Assembly: GCA_022969175.1 (NCBI GenBank)
Contig: JALJPB010000010.1
Location: 55,527-119,526, forward strand
Length of the DNA: 64,000 nucleotides
Direction: 5' to 3'
From: Colwellia sp.
GTDB lineage: Bacteria > Pseudomonadota > Gammaproteobacteria > Enterobacterales > Alteromonadaceae
Numbering within the stretch: position 1 is the stretch's first letter; every line of letters begins with the position of its first letter. Shown here one piece after another: positions 34,228 to 42,395 of this stretch. Made by a program: the position numbers and the translations under genes. The notes under the pieces were generated by a model. It saw nothing but the letters and a program-made list of their open reading frames with translations, did not search any database and had not been told where the DNA came from.

Positions 34228-35584
34228 ACTACCTCCTATTGAGGGTTATAAACAGCCAAGTCCTACCACATCAATTCCTTGTAAGGTTGATGCACTTTCC
34301 CTTACTTGGTCACCTCAAGAGTTATTACGTATTAAGCACCTCGCTAAAATTGGTGCCACGGTAAAAGACGAGTTTAGAACCAAGGCTCGGCAACTTGCCC
34401 AGAAACGAAAATTCGCTGCATTAGACAGCGCACGAAATACCATGTCTGAATCGTTATACCTTTCTGCTTGCCAAGAAATTACTCGCGAGTTTGATGAAAG
34501 AAGGCATAAAGATTTAACCTCAACCTCACGCCATTTATCCGATTGTGAAATGGCGGCTCGATTTGAATTACGAGACATTTTTGATGGCGAACTTATCGTT
34601 GATACGGCGGCTAAATATGGTGACCGGCTTTCAAACCTTTTAGAGAATATTGGTATCGATTTACTCGATGTTCTTTGCTGTGGTGAAGCTGAACGTTTTG
34701 TCTGCCGGTTAAATCATGTATTCACCAAAGACGAATATATGTGGACGGTAAAACCTAACCCAGCAGGACGCTTTAATTATCAATACTCAGCCAACCTTTA
34801 TGCTGATGGTCAACATGCTGGGCTTATTGCTTGGGGTGGTAAAAACTGTGGTTGTTATGTGTCATTTATGGGGCAGGGCTGTGACGCCCTTGATATGGCG
34901 CGATTATATGAAGAAATTAAAAATATCCCAGAGATAAAAATTACTCGTATTGATTTAGCCCATGATGATTTTGCAGGCACACGCTCTATTAACGTTGCTA
35001 GAAAATACGCTAAGAGAGGCGGCTTTTGCTCAGGCGGTCGTCCTGCTTCTTATATGTATATCGAGTCAGGCCACTTAAATAAAAAAGTCTCTGCGGAGCT
35101 TAAAAAACAATACAAATTTGTACCAGACAAAGGGCGCTCTTTATACGTAGGCTCACGTGAATCAGGCAAGCTGTTACGTGTTTATGAAAAGGGCATTCAA
35201 CTGGGCGATCCAAAATCAAAATGGGTACGTTGGGAGTTAGAGCTTCATTCATCACAACGCATTATTCCACTCGATACCATGATTAAACCGTCTGAGTATT
35301 TAGCTGGGGCTTATCCTGCTTTGTCCTTCCTTAATGAAGAACAAAACAAAATTAAAACCATGGTGAAACAAGCAAAAATCACCGTGCAACACATTATTGA
35401 AAATCAAGTCACTAGTACCCGTAAGGCGCTTAATATGATGCGCGTTATTTTGGGTATGACTGACAGTGAAATTATGACGCGATTTTTAAAAGATTTAGAA
35501 GACCCACTCTCTGCCAGTGCAATGCCCAAACGGCTCCAATACACGGCAACAGAAGAATATTTTTTACAAAATTTAACCACCTAA
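34217..35584 (+). CDS. Inovirus replication initiation protein (Rep, RstA/gpII-like)
   Basis: A 455-residue protein with the Rep_trans-type core of filamentous phage/plasmid initiators: a long N-terminal region (about 1-130), GRFNYQYSANLYADGQ, then TRIDLAHDDFAG and SRESGKLLRVYEKGIQLGDP and WVRWELELHSSQR. It would nick the origin and start rolling-circle replication. ATG with a GGGGG ribosome site. It overlaps the small gene before it, and the ssDNA-binding gene follows after 15 bp. Confidence 0.85.
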   Translation: MNSKLPPIEGYKQPSPTTSIPCKVDALSLTWSPQELLRIKHLAKIGATVKDEFRTKARQLAQKRKFAALDSARNTMSESLYLSACQEITREFDERRHKDLTSTSRHLSDCEMAARFELRDIFDGELIVDTAAKYGDRLSNLLENIGIDLLDVLCCGEAERFVCRLNHVFTKDEYMWTVKPNPAGRFNYQYSANLYADGQHAGLIAWGGKNCGCYVSFMGQGCDALDMARLYEEIKNIPEIKITRIDLAHDDFAGTRSINVARKYAKRGGFCSGGRPASYMYIESGHLNKKVSAELKKQYKFVPDKGRSLYVGSRESGKLLRVYEKGIQLGDPKSKWVRWELELHSSQRIIPLDTMIKPSEYLAGAYPALSFLNEEQNKIKTMVKQAKITVQHIIENQVTSTRKALNMMRVILGMTDSEIMTRFLKDLEDPLSASAMPKRLQYTATEEYFLQNLTT

Positions 35585-35599
35585 ACGAAAGGAATAACA

Positions 35600-35914
35600 A
35601 TGTCAATATTAAAAAACATCACTATTTTAAGCGTAAAACTTGGCTCAGGAACTAGCAATAAATCAGGTGCCCCTAAGCCATACCAATTCGCTAACGTCAC
35701 CTATGCAAAGCAAGCACAAGACTTTGTAAACGACCAACACAATATTCAAATGGCAGGGTTTGAAACTCAAGAAGTGAACATGGCGTTTGATATCACCTTG
35801 TTCAATAACTTCAAACAAAACTGCCCGTTTTTAACACCAGTAAACTTGATACTTGATGCTGACCCAGAAAACCCAGCGCGTAACATTGTTTCTGGTTTTG
35901 AACTAACTAAGTAA
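35600..35914 (+). CDS. Inovirus ssDNA-binding protein (gpV/RstB-like)
   Basis: A 104-residue protein whose place (right after Rep) and size fit the ssDNA-binding protein that coats the phage genome. Features such as GTSNKSGAPKPYQFANVTY and LDADPENPARNIVSGFEL suggest a small OB-type fold. RBS AAAGGA. Assignment rests largely on synteny. Confidence 0.7.
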   Translation: MSILKNITILSVKLGSGTSNKSGAPKPYQFANVTYAKQAQDFVNDQHNIQMAGFETQEVNMAFDITLFNNFKQNCPFLTPVNLILDADPENPARNIVSGFELTK

Positions 35915-35930
35915 CTTAGGTCTTTTAAGC

Positions 35931-36095
35931 ATGGACGCTGTTCTTTTTACGCACATTAACGAAGTTCAATTTAGCTGTTTATTATGCGACTGGTGTGGGT
36001 CTGAAATGGAATTAGACCTACTCATTGGTTTTGAGTTGAACTTGGTTTGTTGCCCTTGTTGTACAAATGATGATGTAAGGGTAGTTAACCAATAA
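35931..36095 (+). CDS. 54-residue zinc-ribbon-like protein
   Basis: A small protein with CLLCDWCG and CCPCC motifs about 25 residues apart, so it may hold a zinc ribbon or paired disulfides. Its stop codon overlaps the next start (TAATG), which supports translation. It lies at the junction of replication and structural genes; small proteins of this kind are common there in inoviruses, but no specific role is known. Confidence 0.6.
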   Translation: MDAVLFTHINEVQFSCLLCDWCGSEMELDLLIGFELNLVCCPCCTNDDVRVVNQ

Positions 36096-36397
36096 TGAAA
36101 AGTTTCATCGCGCTTGTTCTTCTATTTTCACTCAATGTAAACGCAGCACAATGTGTCTATGTCGACGGAGCAGGAACGGTAAAAAGCTCAGCTACACCTA
36201 TTGAGCTTTGTAATGATTTGGTCTTAGTTTCTAAGGTCGAATATGAATCAATGAATGTGAATACTGTTGTTGCCACATTGATTGATTTGTTTGAATTCTC
36301 GGTTGAAGATTTCGCATATTTTAATGCGGTTTGTTTAATCGGGTTTATTACTGGTCATTCGATTGGTCGAGTCACCAGACTTTTAGGTAAAACTTAA
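36095..36397 (+). CDS. Small phage membrane protein with signal peptide
   Basis: A 100-residue protein with a signal peptide (cleavage near NVNA, residue 17), three Cys and a C-terminal transmembrane helix (about 74-93). Coupled by TAATG to the gene before it and located just before the major coat gene. It could be a minor coat protein (pVII/pIX role) or a second membrane factor of assembly. Confidence 0.6.
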   Translation: MKSFIALVLLFSLNVNAAQCVYVDGAGTVKSSATPIELCNDLVLVSKVEYESMNVNTVVATLIDLFEFSVEDFAYFNAVCLIGFITGHSIGRVTRLLGKT

Positions 36398-36422
36398 CTT
36401 AATTAATATCTTGGAGATATTT

Positions 36423-36626
36423 ATGAAAAACATGAAAATCAAAGCAATGGGAGCTGTTGCTGCTCTTACTACTTCAGCCGCTTCTTTTGCTGTTGACCAT
36501 GCAACTGCAATTACCGCCGCAGGTACAGACGGTACTGCAAATACGACTGCCGCTGTTGTTGTTGTTATAGGTATTGCCGCTGTAGTTACAGGGGTTGGTA
36601 TTGTTCTTTCTTTATTAAAGCGATAA
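36423..36626 (+). CDS. Inovirus major coat protein (pVIII-like)
   Basis: A 67-residue precursor: signal peptide ending ASFA (about residue 20-22), then a mature coat of about 45 residues with an amphipathic Ala/Thr-rich start (DHATAITAAGTDGTANTT), a hydrophobic helix (AAVVVVIGIAAVVTGVGIVLSLL) and the basic end KR that contacts phage DNA. This is the standard class layout. GGAGA seven bases before the ATG supports the start. Confidence 0.88.
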   Translation: MKNMKIKAMGAVAALTTSAASFAVDHATAITAAGTDGTANTTAAVVVVIGIAAVVTGVGIVLSLLKR

Positions 36627-36693
36627 GCATTAATGCTTACTTCTTTAATGTTTGCGACTATTTTTACCTATTGTTTTGTCGAGGGCTTTTCGA

Positions 36694-38103
36694 GTGCAAT
36701 TAGAACTTCATAATTTTAGTCGCAAACTAATAATTAAGGCGGCTTTTATAGTCGCTTTTTTTATGCCTGTTTTTGCGCATTCTGTAGAAAATATTTTTGA
36801 AAATGGTGTCGTTGATTTAAAACCACCTAAAACTGATGTGATTTACTGTATTACTGCTAACTACAAAGGTACTCCTAATAATGCTTGTGGTGAAACTCCT
36901 GAAGAGGCTAGGCTATCTGCTTGTAATGGTCTTTCATCACTTGGCACTGGTCACACTACTGAAGATGCATCAAGGATTTACACTTACGGGGCTATGGAAT
37001 GTAAGTACACGGGTTCAAGTATTGCCATTTGGCGTGATGCTAGTGTTTATTATAAATCTTCAGAAACTACTTCAGGCCCTGACCAAACTCAATTATCAGG
37101 CTTAACTATTTCTAATGATGAAACTATAGAGCAAGGTCAATCTTGCCCTAATCCTGTATTTCCTACTTATACAATGTCCGTTGCAAATCCTACTGGTGAT
37201 GGTATTCAATGTGCTGACCCTAACCAAATTAACTTAGTTGATACTTGTAATAACACTAGCGGAAATACTCAATTAAATATCCAAGTAACTGCTGCTGTCG
37301 GTTGCTTTTCTCAGCCTGATGGTTCTATTTGTCAATACAATGCTGTTGACGCTGGAGGCGGTAATCAATATTACCAAATGGATTTAGAGGGTGACTGCTA
37401 TTCAGAGGGCTGGCCTAATTTAGACGATAACGGTATTTTGGGTCAAATGCCGCCCACTGATGGTACTACTTGTACTCAAAGCGCTGGTCTTATGTTTTGC
37501 TCAGCCACTCCTGAAGAAAAATGTCCTGCTGGAGTATGTGAAGAGGGTTGCGGATATATTAACGAAGATTTTGTTTGTATCTCTGATATTCCAGATGACC
37601 CTGAACCTTGTACTGAAAATTGTACTCCTGAGCCTTGCACTGAAAATTGTACTCCTGAACCTGAACCTGAACCTGAACCCTGTACTGAAAACTGTACTCC
37701 AGAGCCTGAACCATGTACTGAAAATTGTGATAATTCAGGTGTTATTGCTGGTTTAGGTGAGTTGTTAGGAAAAGGAACTTATAGCACGACAACAAGCGCT
37801 GTTAATAGGTCAATCTTTGATGGTCTTTTTACCGCTGAAAAAATAGAAGTTTTAAAAACTGAAACTAAGGCCATTGAGGCTGAAATAAAAACTTTTATGA
37901 AAACCTCAAGCGAGGAATTATCTCAACTATTAAAAGTTACTCCTCCAACTTCATCAGGCTATCAAACCAGAACTACTGTCTTGTATGGTGCTTCTTTTGA
38001 TTTTTCACTAAACCGCATGTCTGAATATTTTCCCTTATTGGCTGGGCCAGTAATGTTGCTTTGTTCAATGCTTGCTTTGTTTATTATTCTAGGTAAAGAC
38101 TAA
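36694..38103 (+). CDS. Inovirus adsorption protein (pIII/OrfU-like)
   Basis: About 469 residues: signal peptide (cleavage near VFAHS), an N-terminal Cys-containing receptor-binding part (about 25-290), a low-complexity linker made of PEPCTENCTP-type repeats (about residues 290-350) and a C-terminal helix for membrane/virion anchoring (MLLCSMLALFIIL near the end). The pattern of Pro/Glu-rich linkers between receptor domains and a terminal anchor is that of pIII. The GTG chosen has GAGGG eight bases upstream; a TTG 14 codons earlier is less likely. The gene after it overlaps by one base. Confidence 0.82.
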   Translation: MQLELHNFSRKLIIKAAFIVAFFMPVFAHSVENIFENGVVDLKPPKTDVIYCITANYKGTPNNACGETPEEARLSACNGLSSLGTGHTTEDASRIYTYGAMECKYTGSSIAIWRDASVYYKSSETTSGPDQTQLSGLTISNDETIEQGQSCPNPVFPTYTMSVANPTGDGIQCADPNQINLVDTCNNTSGNTQLNIQVTAAVGCFSQPDGSICQYNAVDAGGGNQYYQMDLEGDCYSEGWPNLDDNGILGQMPPTDGTTCTQSAGLMFCSATPEEKCPAGVCEEGCGYINEDFVCISDIPDDPEPCTENCTPEPCTENCTPEPEPEPEPCTENCTPEPEPCTENCDNSGVIAGLGELLGKGTYSTTTSAVNRSIFDGLFTAEKIEVLKTETKAIEAEIKTFMKTSSEELSQLLKVTPPTSSGYQTRTTVLYGASFDFSLNRMSEYFPLLAGPVMLLCSMLALFIILGKD

Positions 38104-38504
38104 TGAAAAAAATAATACTGATTGTTTTACTGCTTGTTCCTCTAGCGGCTGCTGCTGATACTTATCAAGATGCGGCTGGAACTTCTCAAATGCTCGCAGA
38201 TTATATAGATAATATGTGGACTTTCCTTTTCTCTGATGTTCCTACGGTCATTGATAGGTTTATGACTTGGTTGCTTTACTACTGGGTAAAAATGAAGCTC
38301 TTTGCTTATTACTATTTTGTTAAGTCTGCATACGGTATTGCAGGCACTATTTTAGCTGACATGAATGTAATGTCTCAAATAGCCTCTAGCATGACCTTAC
38401 TCCCTCAGGACGTAAGGCAAATGCTTGTAGAAACCCGTTTGTTTGATGGGGTTAATTTACTTATTCAAGCTTGGGCTACTAAATTTGTAATGAGGTTAAT
38501 CTAA
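38103..38504 (+). CDS. Inovirus minor coat protein (pVI-like, DUF2523 type)
   Basis: A 133-residue protein with a signal peptide (cleavage near AAA, about residue 17), a mostly helical body and the ending LLIQAWATKFVMRLI, which matches the DUF2523/pVI group of proteins that cap the pIII end of the virion. Starts within the pIII stop (TAATG) and its own stop overlaps the Zot start. Confidence 0.75.
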   Translation: MKKIILIVLLLVPLAAAADTYQDAAGTSQMLADYIDNMWTFLFSDVPTVIDRFMTWLLYYWVKMKLFAYYYFVKSAYGIAGTILADMNVMSQIASSMTLLPQDVRQMLVETRLFDGVNLLIQAWATKFVMRLI

Positions 38505-39811
38505 TGGCTAATAGTATTTTTCATGGTGCTCCAGGTTCTTTTAAATCAGCTTCAGCTTTTTGGTTTGAAGTCCTTCCGGCCTTAAGGGCAGGTCGCTTAG
38601 TTGTTACTAATATTGAAGGTGTTTTACCTAAAGAAGAGATTGAAATTGAACTTGATGAAGTATTCCCTGAATCCGCTCAAGTTTGGCGTCTGTCCTCTCA
38701 AACTGATAAAGGTTTATTCCTTTGGCGTCGTTGGTTCTGGTGGATGCCTGTCGGTGCTTTCATCATCATGGATGAAATACAGGATATATTTCCTAAAGAT
38801 GCCACTGTTTTTAAACCTAACGATTTTGATAGTAAAGGCATTGATTCCCTAAAAGAGCAATTACCACCAAAGTTTTATAATTATTATAAAGATGTGATCG
38901 GAACGTTTACACCTCCTGATGATGAGGGAAGTAAAGACGATACAGGGGAAACTATCCTAGATGAAAATGGCAATATTATTTACCCAAAAAATATGCGTGA
39001 AGCTAACATGCGTCACCGTAAATATAACTGGGATATTATTTATTGCACCCCTGAAATAACAGAAATTCATAACCTTGTAAGATATGCTTGTCAGTACGCT
39101 TACAAATATAAATACAACGACTCTTTAGAGTTCATTCCTTATTTTAACCGTAGGACGAGATACCATGAGCACAGCCCAAAATCTTCAGGTGAAACCATTG
39201 TCAAAGGCCAACCCGTTAAATGGCGAAAAATCCCTGTCGAAGTCCATAAGTGTTATCGAAGCACAAGCACTGGAAAAATCACAAAGCGAAGAGGAATTAA
39301 CGGCCTCAAAAGTCCTAGTCTTATTCTTGCTTTCGCCTTATTACTTACTTGTTTCAGTTATATGTTCTGGTGGTTATTTGTTAAGCCAGACAGGGTTAAT
39401 CATTTCGAAGAAAGTGTTTCCACTGCTCAAGAAACCCTTGAAATTCGTGGGTCGAGTGGTCAGCAGGGTTATAGTTCTTATAGTTCTTCTAACACTAACA
39501 AGGGTATTAGTAACAACAATGTTCCTATAGCCTTACCTTTTGGTATGGATGAAATATATATATCTGGTCAAGTTCAAGTGATTACTGAAAAGCATAGATA
39601 TAGAGATTATGTTTTTATACTAAAAAAATCAGGTCGCATTTTTCAAGTTCATAGTGACGAACTTAAATTGATGGGCTATACATTCCGCTTTGTTAATAGT
39701 TGTTCAATAAAGATTTATCAGGGTGATGCTTTTCAATATGTTCATTGTGAACCAAGAGAAATAAAACCTTATAAACCACCAAGTGATAATAATCTATTCG
39801 TTTCCTCATAA
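38504..39811 (+). CDS. zot: Zot-like morphogenesis ATPase (pI)
   Basis: A 435-residue assembly motor. Walker A-type loop GAPGSFKSA near the N-terminus, Walker B FIIMDEIQDIF (about residues 84-94), one transmembrane helix (about 273-290, SLILAFALLLTCFSYMFWWLF) and a periplasmic tail. This is the pI/Zot layout: cytoplasmic ATPase that extrudes the filament through the envelope. It closes the structural operon; a perfect 16-bp inverted repeat follows three bases after the stop. Confidence 0.88.
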   Translation: MANSIFHGAPGSFKSASAFWFEVLPALRAGRLVVTNIEGVLPKEEIEIELDEVFPESAQVWRLSSQTDKGLFLWRRWFWWMPVGAFIIMDEIQDIFPKDATVFKPNDFDSKGIDSLKEQLPPKFYNYYKDVIGTFTPPDDEGSKDDTGETILDENGNIIYPKNMREANMRHRKYNWDIIYCTPEITEIHNLVRYACQYAYKYKYNDSLEFIPYFNRRTRYHEHSPKSSGETIVKGQPVKWRKIPVEVHKCYRSTSTGKITKRRGINGLKSPSLILAFALLLTCFSYMFWWLFVKPDRVNHFEESVSTAQETLEIRGSSGQQGYSSYSSSNTNKGISNNNVPIALPFGMDEIYISGQVQVITEKHRYRDYVFILKKSGRIFQVHSDELKLMGYTFRFVNSCSIKIYQGDAFQYVHCEPREIKPYKPPSDNNLFVSS

Positions 39812-39813
39812 TA

Positions 39814-39873
39814 TTTATCTGTCAATCTCGGAGAGGGCGAAGCCTGAGCAACGAGCTGAGATTGACAGATAAA
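39814..39873. repeat. Perfect 16-bp inverted repeat after zot
   Basis: TTTATCTGTCAATCTC and its exact complement around a 28-base loop, starting three bases after the Zot stop codon. No T tract follows on either strand, so it is not a usual intrinsic terminator. In filamentous phages a long hairpin in this intergenic region is the packaging signal or origin. Confidence 0.7.
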
Positions 39874-40184
39874 AAGCACCTCTTAATGCGTAGCATTGCC
39901 AAACTTCTTTCTTCTATCGTGTGCCACTTAGCTTGCGATGATTGGGGAGTTCTTTCATTTTCAGTATTTGATAACATCTCGGACTGCACTTCATTCAATT
40001 GATAACTGAACCTCTACAGTTGTCATCAATCCTCCATTAGAAGCGAATCCTGCCGCACTGCTAAACCTTTTTTGTGTTTTTTAATGGGCTAGCATAGCTA
40101 GCTATTGTTTTGGGTTAACGGTACAGGTCTAGATGTTTAAAAGGTTTGTAATTTTTTAGGTTTGTAAGTCTTTGATTTTTATAG

Positions 40185-40208
40185 ACCCCCGTCTAGTAAT
40201 ACGGGGGT
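40185..40208. terminator. Terminator, probably bidirectional
   Basis: ACCCCCGT-CTAGTAAT-ACGGGGGT followed by AAAGTCTTTTTGTTTTTGTC. It lies between the phage structural operon and the small minus-strand gene and could serve both. Confidence 0.7.
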
Positions 40209-40240
40209 AAAGTCTTTTTGTTTTTGTCTCTATTTCTTGG

Positions 40241-40414
40241 CTATGAATGTTTTAAATGATTTATTTTTAAATCATTGTTAAACAAATTTAACTCAGCAGA
40301 TAAATTCCATTCATTTAGTAAAAATTTGAATTCCTTTAATTCAATTGGAGTAATTGTTTCAGTGAGAGTTTTTTCAGAAAGAAAATTTAGACGTTCAAAA
40401 TCAATATTATTCAT
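40241..40414 (-). CDS. Small phage protein, 57 residues
   Basis: Minus-strand frame starting MNNIDFERLNFLSEKT, acidic and helical (TITPIELKEFKFLLNEWN within it), with AAGGA about nine bases before the ATG and a terminator just after it. It is the last gene of the phage region and opposes the structural operon. The family is not recognised. The plus-strand ORF across the same bases is a shadow. Confidence 0.55.
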   Translation of the reverse strand: MNNIDFERLNFLSEKTLTETITPIELKEFKFLLNEWNLSAELNLFNNDLKINHLKHS

Positions 40415-40620
40415 AATTAAACATTCCTTGTTTATTGATATTAAAACTATGGTTCATAGTTTCCTTTATGTCAAAATTTGCGGAACAGACAATAAAATTT
40501 GAGTCAGTGCATTTATGCATGATATCAAACGTTGTTTTCCAATGAATAGCCGTTAGCGTAAGACGTGTAATTTTCTTTTTATGGATTCACATATAGTTTA
40601 TTTAGGACGGTAGCTTACAG

Positions 40621-40719
40621 GCTGCTTAGTGCTAAGACGACATAGCAGTATTTCTTTGTCATAAGTTTTCTATTGAATTACCAGTATCATATTACTGATA
40701 AGTCTCTATGATATTCTGT
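40621..40719 (+). repeat. Diverged third leader copy inside the young element
   Basis: TGCTTAGTGCTAAG, TTTTCTATTGAATTA and TCATATTACTGATAAGTCTC match the leader at 30300-30400 with spaced changes. It suggests that the right part of the element began as a separate element or was duplicated. Confidence 0.6.
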
Positions 40720-40944
40720 TAATTGCTCGAGCTAATTCAGCCAGAATTAAGTTGAATCTTTGGTTTAGCAATAGTAGCGCCTTAAAATTCCCTCCTTTTT
40801 ATCAACCCACTTTTGACTTTCACAGTTTAATGCTCAAATTACTCTAGTTTATAAGGCTTAAAGACCTAGTTTATTGATCGAAAGTATTTTTGGTAACTTT
40901 CGAACACTAAATATTCATTATAAATTATTGCTTTAGTGGTGTTT

Positions 40945-41047
40945 TTATGAGCATATTTATCAAGGGAATCATATGAAACGTAACAGTTTTCTATATTTCT
41001 CTACACATTTGAGCCAACTATGACTTAGGCTCTTCAGGACGTTATAA
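40945..41047. other. attC-like site before the lipase gene
   Basis: ATGAGCATATTTATCAAGGGA, GTAACAGTTTTC, ACACATTTGAGCCAACTA and GGACGTTATAA follow the attC order; the 3' core GTTATAA is 20 bases upstream of the lipase ATG. Confidence 0.5.
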
Positions 41048-41065
41048 TCAATAATGGAGAATTAA

Positions 41066-42142
41066 ATGATAAGATTTTTGAGTTGCATAATTCTAGTTTG
41101 TGCATTAACTGCATGTGCAGTTATTAAGGATGAACCTCTAAGAAAAACAAATTATGTAGAGGAAGTTGGTAATCAAAAAATTTATGTCATCGAGTTTAAC
41201 GATGATGGTGATCTTCATTTAGAAGAACAAAGATTGAGGTTATTGACTGATATTGCAAAGGGCTTGACTGAAACAAACCTAGTGTTTTTCGTTCATGGCT
41301 GGCATCACAATGCATCAATAAAGGATGGTAACTATTTAGGATTTAAGAATTTCTTAGGATACTTAAATCAAGGAAAAGAAAAATATACTGGCGTTTATAT
41401 AGGCTGGAGAGGTGATCAAAATGATCCTTTATGGATTGATGGAACAATAGAGGCTATTGACTTTCTTACTTTAAGAGAAAGAAAAGAAGTTTCTATTGTC
41501 GTTGGAGAAAATGGAATCAGAAACCTACTTGATGATTTAGACAAAAGCGTCTTATCAGGAGATATTAATAAGTCTGTCCTAATCGGTCACAGCCTAGGAG
41601 GAAGCGCAGTATTCCACGCTTCCAAAAATAGATTGAATATCGAAGATGATAATTTTTATATACTTCTCAATCCAGCGCTAACAGATAAAGAATATAGACC
41701 ATTTTATTTGGATCAAAGCAAGAAACCTAAAGATCCAAAAATGGTTATACTACAATCAAAAACAGACAGTTCAATAAATTTTTTCTTTGATTTAGTAAAT
41801 GTTGGCGAGGATTCCGTCGGTAATTCGTGGGCAATTTCACATGATTTAGACTCCTGCAATGATTGCAAAATATCAGACTCGGCTGATGAGTGTAAAATAC
41901 TAATTAACAACAAGACATGGAAACTTACTGCTCGTAAGGACAATGGCCCGCAAAGGGAAACATGTGAAGAAACAAACATGCTAAATAATTGGGTTGTCGC
42001 TGTAGATGGTAACGCCATTGATAAACACAACGGAATATTAGAACTAAATCAAGCAGAAGCATTAGTTGAATTATTAATAAATAGAGAAAAATCTCGTAAC
42101 AAAGATAATCTCCTGACAAGTCAAAGGTCACGGGCACAATAA
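41066..42142 (+). CDS. Alpha/beta-hydrolase (lipase-like) lipoprotein, cassette-like gene
   Basis: A 358-residue protein with a lipoprotein signal (lipobox LTAC, Cys17) and an alpha/beta hydrolase core: oxyanion-side HGWHHNA and the nucleophile elbow GHSLGGS. The substrate is probably an ester or lipid. Four Cys in the C-terminal part (CNDCK, CKIL, CEET) could form disulfides. attC-like sites flank the gene, so it too is cassette-type cargo. No close functional partner lies nearby. Confidence 0.75.
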   Translation: MIRFLSCIILVCALTACAVIKDEPLRKTNYVEEVGNQKIYVIEFNDDGDLHLEEQRLRLLTDIAKGLTETNLVFFVHGWHHNASIKDGNYLGFKNFLGYLNQGKEKYTGVYIGWRGDQNDPLWIDGTIEAIDFLTLRERKEVSIVVGENGIRNLLDDLDKSVLSGDINKSVLIGHSLGGSAVFHASKNRLNIEDDNFYILLNPALTDKEYRPFYLDQSKKPKDPKMVILQSKTDSSINFFFDLVNVGEDSVGNSWAISHDLDSCNDCKISDSADECKILINNKTWKLTARKDNGPQRETCEETNMLNNWVVAVDGNAIDKHNGILELNQAEALVELLINREKSRNKDNLLTSQRSRAQ

Positions 42143-42169
42143 ACTGCGCTTGCGCTTAATGCGTTATCG
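42139..42169. other. Collapsed attC-like site after the lipase gene
   Basis: AATAAACTGCGCTTGCGCTTAATGCGTTATCG: a short attC-type end with core GTTATCG, starting at the stop codon of the lipase gene. Confidence 0.45.
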
Positions 42170-42315
42170 ATACAAAATCTATTCCGGATTAACGTTACAG
42201 GCTAAACGAATTATGTCCGCCATGTTGCATAAAGAAAGATTAGTAAAGTGAATTTTGCAAGTTAAAATATTTTGATTTTGAAATTCGTCGACATAAAGTG
42301 AATAGTAGAATGAAT

Positions 42316-42347
42316 AAACCACTGCAATCTGTTGATAGCAGTGGTTT
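42316..42347 (-). terminator. Terminator of the integrase gene
   Basis: 10-bp perfect stem AAACCACTGC/GCAGTGGTTT with TTTATTC following on the minus strand. Confidence 0.65.
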
Positions 42348-42352
42348 AGATT

Positions 42353-42385
42353 TGATGGAGCGGAGGGGGAATCGAACTCCTGCTC
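42353..42385 (-). other. tmRNA/tRNA 3'-end-like relic
   Basis: The minus strand reads GAGCAGGAGTTCGATTCCCCC then TCCGCTCCATCA, a T-arm and acceptor end close to those of ssrA (tmRNA), which ends in CTCCACCA. The T stem is imperfect and no RNA gene lies nearby, so it is not functional. It is placed just after the integrase stop. Confidence 0.45.
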
Positions 42386-42395
42386 AATAAATAAA

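Larger units (their letters stand above)
32889..40414. mobile_element. Inovirus (filamentous phage) gene set
   Basis: Repressor, activator, Rep, ssDNA-binding protein, small proteins, major coat, pIII-like, pVI-like and Zot/pI genes in the usual inovirus order, in one direction apart from the repressor and a small antisense gene at the far end. A pIV secretin is absent, as in phages that use a host secretin. No separate phage integrase or Xer site was identified; it probably moves with the dusA element. Confidence 0.85.

Noticed and set aside
37600..37740. Short tandem repeats that could suggest a CRISPR or minisatellite
   Set aside because: They are in frame and encode the Pro/Glu/Cys linker of the phage adsorption protein.
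40275..40502. Plus-strand ORF of 75 codons
   Set aside because: Antisense of the better supported 57-residue gene with ribosome site on the minus strand.
42353..42385. Functional tRNA or tmRNA gene
   Set aside because: Only the 3' end is recognisable and the T stem has mismatches; no D or anticodon arm is present in the flanking DNA.
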